Source of the DNA: RFSX01 sp964495785
GTDB lineage: Bacteria > Bacteroidota > Bacteroidia > Chitinophagales > Saprospiraceae
NCBI GenBank assembly: GCA_964495785.1
Contig: CAZBXL010000049.1
Location: 1-30,856, forward strand
Reading direction: 5' to 3'
Length of the DNA stretch: 30,856 bases
Shown: positions 24,222-30,856 of the stretch, one piece after another
Layout of the letters: the number at the start of each line of letters is the position of its first letter
Numbering within the stretch: the first letter of the stretch is position 1
Translations under genes and position numbers: made by a program
Notes under the pieces: generated by a model
Seen by the model: only the letters and a program-made list of their open reading frames with translations
What the model was told of the DNA's origin: nothing
Databases searched by the model: none

Positions 24222-26666
24222 TGAAACACTTCTTTGATCCACCGTTACTGATACTATATCTGAATAACTGTATTTACCATTAATATCTACTTGCTTAACT
24301 CTGTAGTATACTATTCCCGCTTTTTCCAATTGGTAGTCATCATATGAGTATGCTTTTTTGACTTTGTTTTCTCCAGAAAACTCAGTGGTATTGATTGATT
24401 TAAATCCTTGTGTATTTGTCACTGATCTTTCTATTTCATAATGACTTACGTTATATTCAGACTCTACTTCCCACTCTACATGACTGTATCCGTCTTCTCT
24501 AACAACAGATACTGAAAGCCAATCTACAGACAGTACACCTAATACATATCCTGCATTTATCTTTTCTTCGAATGTCTCAGTAACACTAAAAAACTCAGTG
24601 GTTCCGGGTCCATTACTTCCGTCTATCTCGCTATCTAAATTTTCATCATGCCCCACATTAGGTAAGGTTTCAGAATATGAACCGTAAGAAGTAAATTCCA
24701 TATAGTATGTATCTTCTTCTAAATCCATAGTGTATTCCCCATCACTATTAGTCATGGCAGTTCCTTTAACATCCCCTTCTATATTTATAGCTCTAACTAT
24801 CACACCGCTAAGTCCTTCTTCCTCTTGTTCTAAAACGCCTGTCTCTCTTGAAAAATCTAACCACACCTGACCAGATACTCTATTACCGATTCTATTGTTG
24901 ACTTCTTCAGACATTGTAAAATCTCCAAGTACTATACTACAACCTTGACTTGTCGTTAAATTAAGATCGAAATATTCTCCATCATTAACTTCAATCTGTT
25001 CTGTAGCCGTATTCATAACTCCAATCGATTCTTCTACACCATTAACATTTGTTACAGAAACTTGTATTGGGAAATTGTCTTGAGTATAATTAAGCAATGA
25101 TATATTAACAGATCCTAAACCACTCTGTCCTCTTAGCGCTACTGTAAACTCTGCTTCGATAGGTGGAATAACTTCAACATTAAAAATATAATTAATCTGA
25201 TTGCCTCTGACATCTGTTGCTAAACATGAGTAAACTGAATTTTCAGATGGAAAGATTACTAAAAACCTACCATCTGATCCATCATTCCAAACATACATCG
25301 CCGATCCTGAAGGTGCTGATAATAGAAATGGTGCATCGGCACAAATATTACTTATTGAATTTGTAACTTCTTCATAAGTAGTTGCCTCAGTAAGTTCAAA
25401 ATCACCTAATTCTACGGCACATCCTATATTAGACACTAATGTTAATGACTGATAAGCTCCATTTGATAATTCGATAAGTGTATTGGGACTTGACAATTCG
25501 TCTACAAATAAGTATTCGTCATTAGAATCAAAAACAAAAACTGAAATAGGATATGCTTCTATAGGAACATTATTTAGATTTAATTCTATAGAACCTGAGT
25601 CTCCATTTTCTCCTTGATTGACAGTTAATTCTGCATCAAAGTTTGGATTCACTTCCACTAAATAGGTTACTTCTATACCACAACCATTAGCATCAAACAG
25701 CATGACTGAATAATACTCAGACTCTTGAGGAGATACAGCCAGACTCTGACCCGTACTTCCATCATTCCATAAATAAGTAGCATATCCGTCTAACGCATCG
25801 ATAACATACTCTTCTCCTTCACATATGAATACAGGTTCTGCTTCTAACTCTTCTCTTACTCCAGAAAAAGTTTCTATTGTAAATCCGTCGTATGAAAAAG
25901 AGCAGCCTTGAAAATCATCTATCAAGATTGCATCATAAACACCAGCACTTATTCCTACGGTAGCAATTGTATCTCTAAAAAATACATACTGATAAAATTC
26001 GCCATCCTGAGTAACAGAAGCTAATAGTGGCAAGCTAGCTGTATCAAAATTTTGTAATGTCAAGGTCAACTCACCCTCTTGGGCACATGATATTGAGTTG
26101 GTAACCGATGTGAGTATATTAGGTCTATCTACTTCCGTACGCATTACATCAATTACAACAGAGTCTGAATCTCCAAAAACTGTAGAAACTACCAGTTCAT
26201 AAGAAGCATCTACATCTTCACTTACATCTATAGAATACGTTGTTTCATTAGTACTCCAGCTATAGAGCATACCTTCTAATTCTGCCTGAAGTGTGAGCAC
26301 GGCTCCTGGACACATTGTGAAGTTCTGATCACTTCCCGCAAAGTTGTCTTCTAAAAAAATAAGATCGAAAACGACATCATCTTGCTCAGGATCTGTAGTA
26401 CTTACAGCTTTATACTCTCCTTGTTTAGAAGGTGAAAACTGAGAAACAATAATACCTGCTCCTTCTCCCAATACGGTTCCATCAGGTCCTACCCATTCCC
26501 ATTCTTCTGAATTAGGAAATACTTCTAATGTAATAACTGCATCATCTAACGCATGGACAATACCTGTCTCTACTCCGTTACTCCCATTGACAGTAGCCAT
26601 TGCGGACTGAGCATATGTTTTTGATATAAAAGATGTGAATACGAATAGTAAAATAAACTTTTTCAT
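23949..26666 (-). CDS. T9SS-secreted surface protein with alternating Ig-like and SprB-like modules, 905 aa
   Basis: The protein starts with a clear signal peptide (MKKFILLFVFTSFISKTYA, then QS). Residues ~20-590 alternate two module kinds. Ig-like units carry C-x-G or C-A-D...Y-x-W-(S/N) patterns (TMCPGAV, FICEGEE, NICADAP; YLWNDGS, YVWNDGS). SprB-like units of ~80 aa end in G-x-Y...GC(S/A)-x-x-x-G/D-F-x-(L/M/I). An SdrD B-like domain (591-708), a FN3-like domain (709-815) and a type A sorting domain (816-905, LYPNP...QQLNVR) follow. The last three are a shortened version of the cassette in its two large neighbours. It is predicted to be exported and surface-attached, with an adhesive or structural role inferred from domains. 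It is monocistronic, with a predicted promoter at 26756-26788 and a terminator 29 bases past the stop. Confidence 0.92.
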   Translation of the reverse strand: MKKFILLFVFTSFISKTYAQSAMATVNGSNGVETGIVHALDDAVITLEVFPNSEEWEWVGPDGTVLGEGAGIIVSQFSPSKQGEYKAVSTTDPEQDDVVFDLIFLEDNFAGSDQNFTMCPGAVLTLQAELEGMLYSWSTNETTYSIDVSEDVDASYELVVSTVFGDSDSVVIDVMRTEVDRPNILTSVTNSISCAQEGELTLTLQNFDTASLPLLASVTQDGEFYQYVFFRDTIATVGISAGVYDAILIDDFQGCSFSYDGFTIETFSGVREELEAEPVFICEGEEYVIDALDGYATYLWNDGSTGQSLAVSPQESEYYSVMLFDANGCGIEVTYLVEVNPNFDAELTVNQGENGDSGSIELNLNNVPIEAYPISVFVFDSNDEYLFVDELSSPNTLIELSNGAYQSLTLVSNIGCAVELGDFELTEATTYEEVTNSISNICADAPFLLSAPSGSAMYVWNDGSDGRFLVIFPSENSVYSCLATDVRGNQINYIFNVEVIPPIEAEFTVALRGQSGLGSVNISLLNYTQDNFPIQVSVTNVNGVEESIGVMNTATEQIEVNDGEYFDLNLTTSQGCSIVLGDFTMSEEVNNRIGNRVSGQVWLDFSRETGVLEQEEEGLSGVIVRAINIEGDVKGTAMTNSDGEYTMDLEEDTYYMEFTSYGSYSETLPNVGHDENLDSEIDGSNGPGTTEFFSVTETFEEKINAGYVLGVLSVDWLSVSVVREDGYSHVEWEVESEYNVSHYEIERSVTNTQGFKSINTTEFSGENKVKKAYSYDDYQLEKAGIVYYRVKQVDINGKYSYSDIVSVTVDQRSVSQANLLELSLYPNPIISGETLNIELNKRVESVSIDIYSISGSLVMTKKFDSDNTGLTQNAYMINLNSMELGNYIIMITADNELVSQQLNVR

Positions 26667-26755
26667 AGGAATAGTTTTGAATTTCTTAATAAGTGATTTA
26701 AGCTTATTAGTCTATTGGGAAGAATGAAAGGGTGAGGTGTTGTAGATTGTTAATT

Positions 26756-26788
26756 CAAAAGTATATTAATTGGAGCTTAGCGTCACAA
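26756..26788 (-). promoter_or_regulatory. Predicted Bacteroidota-type promoter of the 905-aa gene
   Basis: On the minus strand a TTG (26788-26786) is followed after 22 bases by TACTTTTG (26763-26756), an exact match to the TAnnTTTG -7 element of Bacteroidota primary sigma factor promoters. Spacing is at the long end of the usual range. Transcription would begin about 80-85 bases before the ATG at 26666. Confidence 0.6.
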
Positions 26789-26936
26789 TCATTATTATTG
26801 ATTGACAGTAAAAAGGCCAAAAAGAGTACAATAAAACCTGTTGTAGACTATTGCTATGTATCTGTAGTGCTTTTGTTGTGTAGTACAAAAATGGGAATTT
26901 TAGAGTTTAGAATTAGCTGAATTTATTGCATAAAAA

Positions 26937-26968
26937 AAAGCCTCTGACACTTACGTATCAGAGGCTTT
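26937..26968 (-). terminator. Strong intrinsic terminator of the rightmost gene
   Basis: A perfect 11-base stem (AAAGCCTCTGA / TCAGAGGCTTT) with a 10-base loop is followed on the minus strand by an unbroken T run. It begins 39 bases after the stop at 27008. This is the clearest terminator in the window. Confidence 0.92.
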
Positions 26969-27007
26969 AGAGGTTTTTGGGACAAAGCCCCTTTCTTCCT
27001 AATGTAC

Positions 27008-27268
27008 TTAATCTATAACTATGATTTTTCTATTAATTATAGAATTATCCATATTTACTCTTACTGTATAAACGCCTTTAGCCATCTCATCTACATTAAG
27101 CTTATATGCTTTAATACCTTCTTCTACATCGTAATCAATTACTGCTTTGGCCATCACTAATCGTCCTTGACTATCATATATATCTATAGAAAGCTCGTTG
27201 ATTGACCTCACTACATTTAAGTCGAATGTCACTTCACTTACCACCGGATTCGGATAGATGTCTAACGA
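27008..27268 (-). other. T9SS C-terminal sorting domain of the rightmost protein
   Basis: The final ~86 residues contain LDIYPNPVVSEVTFDL, IDIYDSQGRLVMAKA, MAKGVYTVRVNM and the basic, hydrophobic end NRKIIVID, as expected for a type A T9SS sorting domain. It is clearly closer to the giant protein's domain than to that of the 905-aa protein. Confidence 0.9.
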
Positions 27269-30200
27269 AGTATTCCCTCTTACACCATCTTCTCTACTTA
27301 CAGACACAATCTCTGAAGCATTATGAGCTCCTGACAATTCTACTTCCACAACTCTGTAATAGTATATACCCTCTCCCACTAAGTCATAATCGTCATATGT
27401 ATATGTCACCTCTGACTCTGAGTCTCCTTCCGTTATCATCTTGCCTACCTCTTGGAAGTCAGTTAAGCCATCTATTGATCTTTGAATTTCATAGTGACTC
27501 ACATTTCTTTCGTAAGCTACACTCCATGACAACTCATGATGTGACTCCTTATTCTCAACCCAGATGTCATTCCACTCAATTGATAGTACCTTAAAGGTCA
27601 CACCTGCATCTACGTGCTCGACATACTCTCCAGGCCATATCGTGTAATACTTCGTCGTATTTGGACCATTACTATTATCTACATCACTATCCATACTTTC
27701 ATCTGATCCTACATTAGCTTGGGTTACACTATAACCTGACGGTAGCTCAAATTCTAAATAGTAACTGTTCTTACCAAGATAATCTATCATGTATTGACCA
27801 TTAGCATCTGTCGTTGCACTTGCAACTTCTTCTCCTTCTATCGTTATAGCTCTCACGACAACATTTGATAATCCACTTTCTCCAGACTCTCTCATTCCAT
27901 TTCCGTTATCATCTAACCATACATAATCTCCGATGGCTCCCATCGTATAGAATCCTGCTCCTATATCACATCTCTCATCTCCTGACTCAACTGTGAAGCT
28001 ATCTGTCGTTCCTGATCCAAACATTCCTGTCACATCACTATCTATGTTTTCATTAATACCAAAGTTTGCAACAACTGGTACTAACTTTAATGGTGGATTG
28101 ACAAATCTTAAATAGTAAGTTCCTGGAGCTGTACAGAACTTAAAGTATCCATCACCTGATGGCGTTCCTGGTTCGTGACCTGTATACTCTGTATCCCATA
28201 GGACCCATGATCCATTCTCTGATCTATACAATTCTACTTTGATTCCGTTTATTCCATTTTCTGAAATATCTTGAAGATCATTCTCATTGTAATCAAACCA
28301 TACGTAATCTCCAATCTTAATACATTCATAGAAGCCTGCATCTATCGTTAGATCATTCTCTCCTGGTCCTAATACAACTATTGGTGTTGTTCCTGGACCA
28401 TTACTATTATCTACATTTGAATCTAATGAATCATCTCCTCCTACATTACTATTCGTCAGTGTTAAGTCTGATCCTGCTGGAGACTCAAATCTCACATAAT
28501 AAGATCCTGGATATAAATCATCAAATATGTAAAAACCTGAATTATCTGTAAATGTCGCATCTATGAAGAATCCGTTACTGTTGTATAACTCTACTCTTAC
28601 ATTGGCAATTCCTTGCTCATCAAAATCTTGGATTCCATTAGCATTAGCATCCGACCATACATAATCTCCTAATGATGCCAATGGTAATAAGCCAGCATCA
28701 ACAGAAGTATTCGTCTCTCCTGCTCCTAATGTTATACATGGTGTTAAGCCATTATTATCTGCATCTGAATCATTATCTCCATCTCCTGCATTTGTCGCTC
28801 CAAATACACATCCTGATGGCAATGCACCTATGTCGAATCTTACTCTATATGCTCCTGGTAGTACACTATCAAACTGGTAGTTTCCTGATGCATCTGTTAC
28901 TGTCTGTGTTATAACTGTTCCGTTACAATCTTCTAATATCACGGTCACACCTGATACACCCGGCTCACCTGCATCTTGGATGCCATTACCATTAAGGTCT
29001 TTCCATACGTAGTCTCCTATTGATCCTACTTGTGAGATACAGAAGTCTCCATCTTCTATACATTGACCCCAAGCTAAATTGATCTCTGCTGTCTGTCCAC
29101 TTTCATTGACAAAGTTATTATCTAAAACACCATAGTCTGCAGGTATATCAAATGATAAACTGTAACATCCTTGTATTAGACCTTCAAAGCTGTATGCACC
29201 ATCTGCATCGGTCGTAGTTGTCGCTACAGGTGTTGTCAGATCACCACAGTTATATAGTGCCACTGTAATGCCTGATCTACCTGGATCAGTTGCATCACCA
29301 ATTCCATTACTATCTGTATCCTCGCATACCGTTCCGCTTATTACTCCACATTGTACTGGAATATTATTGAATGCAATCAACGGTGGATCATTAGGTTGTA
29401 AATCAACTGATAAGAAGTATGTGTTACTACCACATGCATTATCATCTAAGACGCCATTAGTGGCATCACTACCTAATACAATTTCATTGTTGACCTGACC
29501 ATCTCTATCTATTGCAGCACCGTCATCTCCTGTTGGATCATATGTACCTGCAATTGCTGGACATGATACAGAAACTGGATATCCTAATGGATGTGTGTAT
29601 ACGATATCATATGTACCAGCTGCATCTACAAAGAATTGGTATGCTCCTCTCGTTCCATCTAATAAGTTACCATCTGCATCAGTTCCATATATCACATTTC
29701 CTGGACCTGTTACAGTAATCGTTCCTCCTGTAATTATCGCTCCTGTCTTCTCGCAATAGATATATCCTGTAGGATCTAATTCATCTAATTGTAGTATCTC
29801 TGGATCAACATCATCTTCGTCATCCATATCATTACCTAGTGTACTATCTGGATTTGAATCTATATCAACTGCTGCACCGTCTGCATCTTCAGCTGATGTG
29901 ATCTCTGCGATATTTTCTATCTCATCTAAACCAAGGATATATGCTTGTGGTATTACTGTCATAACGACTCTTAGTGTAGCACTCTCCCCTGGCGCCAATG
30001 GCCCTGGTATTACATTTGTCAAATCACCATTAGCGTCTGTCATCCATCCGTTAGTATCATTATCACTGTACGCAAATCCTTCTTGTACATAATCTATGAC
30101 ATCGATATTGAAAGCATCTAATGACCCTTCATTCGTAACGATGATCATAAACTCTACATCATCATATACAGAATACGTAGCCATAGGATCAGAAACTTGC

Positions 30201-30856
30201 TTATCTAAGCTCAAGTCAAATACTTGGTTGATCATAATAGATGCTGGATCTTGATCATCACCACCTGTTGTATTAGCTGTATCTCCGTCTCCTGCTGTGT
30301 CGTTAGGAGTTGCGTTATCGCCTGGCGTACTATCTACATCATCTCCATCATCTGCTGTAATCTCTGCATCATTAGATATACTTGCTCCCATGAATGATGG
30401 ATCTACCTGAAGTGTAATACTTAATGTTGCTGGTGCTGAACCTGCCGGTATGCTTGCCACTGTCGCAACTGCATTAGTACCCACAAGTACAAAATCTGGA
30501 CTGCTTACGAATGTCATACCTGCTGGTATATAGTCCGTTACTTCCACATTGCTTGCATCCAAGCTTCCTTGATTCATGACTTCGATTGTATATGTCACAT
30601 TATCACCTCCCATGAATGGTCCTGGTGTCGCTGTTGCATCTACAAATTTGTTCAATGCTAAATCGTAAACCTGATTTAATGGAATTGTCGCTACATCTTC
30701 GTCATCATCATCTCCATTGCCATCTCCATCTTCGTCTACATCAGCACCTGTTGCAGGATCACTATCTATGTCATCTCCATCATCTAATGTGATCTGTGCT
30801 GTGTTATTTAAGCTTGATCCCATAAAGTTCGCATCTATTGTAAATGTCAACTCTAC
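27008..30856 (-). CDS. T9SS-secreted DUF11/SdrD B-like surface protein, C-terminal 1,282 aa (5' end beyond window)
   Basis: The frame is open to the right edge. The first codons read VELTFTIDANFMG and align with the interior of a DUF11 unit, so this is the C-terminal part of a longer protein. Residues from the edge: DUF11-type units 1-60 (partial), 62-211 and 212-354 with Asp-rich linkers; a Cys-containing region 355-502 (GYIYCEKTGAIITGG); five SdrD B-like domains starting ~503, 609, 725, 846 and 971; FN3-like ~1087; sorting domain ~1199-1282 (IYPNP...RKIIVID). The last four SdrD B-like domains, FN3 and sorting domain match the end of the giant protein domain for domain, so the two are paralogues. 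It is predicted to be a surface-attached adhesin or matrix protein. Its terminator is at 26937-26968. Confidence 0.93.
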   Translation of the reverse strand, partial: VELTFTIDANFMGSSLNNTAQITLDDGDDIDSDPATGADVDEDGDGNGDDDDEDVATIPLNQVYDLALNKFVDATATPGPFMGGDNVTYTIEVMNQGSLDASNVEVTDYIPAGMTFVSSPDFVLVGTNAVATVASIPAGSAPATLSITLQVDPSFMGASISNDAEITADDGDDVDSTPGDNATPNDTAGDGDTANTTGGDDQDPASIMINQVFDLSLDKQVSDPMATYSVYDDVEFMIIVTNEGSLDAFNIDVIDYVQEGFAYSDNDTNGWMTDANGDLTNVIPGPLAPGESATLRVVMTVIPQAYILGLDEIENIAEITSAEDADGAAVDIDSNPDSTLGNDMDDEDDVDPEILQLDELDPTGYIYCEKTGAIITGGTITVTGPGNVIYGTDADGNLLDGTRGAYQFFVDAAGTYDIVYTHPLGYPVSVSCPAIAGTYDPTGDDGAAIDRDGQVNNEIVLGSDATNGVLDDNACGSNTYFLSVDLQPNDPPLIAFNNIPVQCGVISGTVCEDTDSNGIGDATDPGRSGITVALYNCGDLTTPVATTTTDADGAYSFEGLIQGCYSLSFDIPADYGVLDNNFVNESGQTAEINLAWGQCIEDGDFCISQVGSIGDYVWKDLNGNGIQDAGEPGVSGVTVILEDCNGTVITQTVTDASGNYQFDSVLPGAYRVRFDIGALPSGCVFGATNAGDGDNDSDADNNGLTPCITLGAGETNTSVDAGLLPLASLGDYVWSDANANGIQDFDEQGIANVRVELYNSNGFFIDATFTDNSGFYIFDDLYPGSYYVRFESPAGSDLTLTNSNVGGDDSLDSNVDNSNGPGTTPIVVLGPGENDLTIDAGFYECIKIGDYVWFDYNENDLQDISENGINGIKVELYRSENGSWVLWDTEYTGHEPGTPSGDGYFKFCTAPGTYYLRFVNPPLKLVPVVANFGINENIDSDVTGMFGSGTTDSFTVESGDERCDIGAGFYTMGAIGDYVWLDDNGNGMRESGESGLSNVVVRAITIEGEEVASATTDANGQYMIDYLGKNSYYLEFELPSGYSVTQANVGSDESMDSDVDNSNGPNTTKYYTIWPGEYVEHVDAGVTFKVLSIEWNDIWVENKESHHELSWSVAYERNVSHYEIQRSIDGLTDFQEVGKMITEGDSESEVTYTYDDYDLVGEGIYYYRVVEVELSGAHNASEIVSVSREDGVRGNTSLDIYPNPVVSEVTFDLNVVRSINELSIDIYDSQGRLVMAKAVIDYDVEEGIKAYKLNVDEMAKGVYTVRVNMDNSIINRKIIVID
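27600..29352 (-). repeat. Five tandem SdrD B-like domains in the rightmost gene
   Basis: Units begin near 29350 (VISGTVCEDTDSNG), 29030 (SIGDYVWKDLNGNG), 28684 (SLGDYVWSDANANG), 28322 (KIGDYVWFDYNEND) and 27945 (AIGDYVWLDDNGNG). Each ends in a DAG(L/F/V) or related motif before the next. The last four correspond one to one with the four in the giant gene, including the TGHEPGTPSGDG insertion of the fourth. Confidence 0.88.
29795..30856 (-). repeat. DUF11-type repeats of the rightmost gene (three visible, first partial)
   Basis: Units open with VYDLALNKFVDA (~30672) and VFDLSLDKQVSD (~30222), preceded by a partial unit at the edge. They share NQGSLDASN or NEGSLDAFN, PAGMTF, and Asp-rich linkers (DDGDDIDSDPATG, DDGDDVDSTPGDN). 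They belong to the same family as the DUF11 array of the giant gene but carry different linkers. Confidence 0.85.

Larger units (their letters stand above)
26667..27007. other. Non-coding stretch upstream of the 905-aa gene
   Basis: The 341 bases contain the predicted promoter of the 905-aa gene and the terminator of the gene to the right. A 62-codon plus-strand ORF at 26732-26920 overlaps the promoter and is unlikely to be real. Confidence 0.7.

Noticed and set aside
26672..26679. TAGTTTTG on the plus strand, a match to the -7 element
   Set aside because: There is no plus-strand gene downstream. The 905-aa gene is on the opposite strand.
26732..26920. 62-codon plus-strand ORF upstream of the 905-aa gene
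   Set aside because: It overlaps the predicted promoter and has low-complexity composition with no domain or start signal.
30848..30850. TTG as a start codon of the rightmost gene
   Set aside because: The frame is open to the window edge, and the residues there align with the middle of a DUF11 unit, so the codon is an internal Leu and the gene begins outside the window.

Overview
This window comes from an AT-rich member of the Bacteroidota, most likely a Saprospiraceae-type marine or sludge bacterium (lineage is inference). The evidence is type 9 secretion system (T9SS) C-terminal sorting domains with the YPNP motif, SdrD B-like and DUF11 modules, a TAnnTTTG-type promoter and no clear Shine-Dalgarno sites. 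All four genes lie on the minus strand, and each looks like a single transcription unit encoding a secreted cell-surface protein. I see no RNA gene, transposon or CRISPR array.

Layout from left to right. (1) 1-599 is the N-terminal part of an exported protein of unknown function that runs off the left edge. (2) 600-1093 is a non-coding stretch with a terminator. (3) 1094-23635 is one giant gene encoding 7,513 residues. It has a signal peptide, a DNRLRE-like domain, about 2,000 residues of Cys-rich unique sequence, 22 tandem domains of about 156 aa, seven DUF11-type domains (one broken by a 100-N assembly gap at 6062-6161), four SdrD B-like domains, a fibronectin III-like domain and a T9SS sorting domain. 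(4) 23949-26666 encodes a 905-aa T9SS cargo of alternating Ig-like and SprB-like modules with a short version of the same C-terminal cassette. (5) 27008-30856 is the C-terminal 1,282 residues of a third T9SS cargo (DUF11, five SdrD B-like domains, FN3-like, sorting domain), with its 5' end beyond the window.

The most unusual structure is the 22-domain array (6323-16600). Its units fall into four sequence classes in strict order C-D-A-B, repeated five times and followed by C-D. The higher-order period is 1863-1881 bp, always a multiple of three. Unit length and cysteine pattern are class-specific, and all six class-D units are exactly 471 bp. Every unit ends in a thrombospondin-type-3-like calcium loop. 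This suggests a stalk built from four-domain super-units and grown by block duplication. A younger two-domain duplication is visible in the DUF11 region.

Together the locus appears to be a cluster of large surface adhesins or matrix proteins exported by T9SS and probably anchored to the outer surface. The two large cargos share a colinear C-terminal cassette and are paralogues. No secretion machinery is encoded here.
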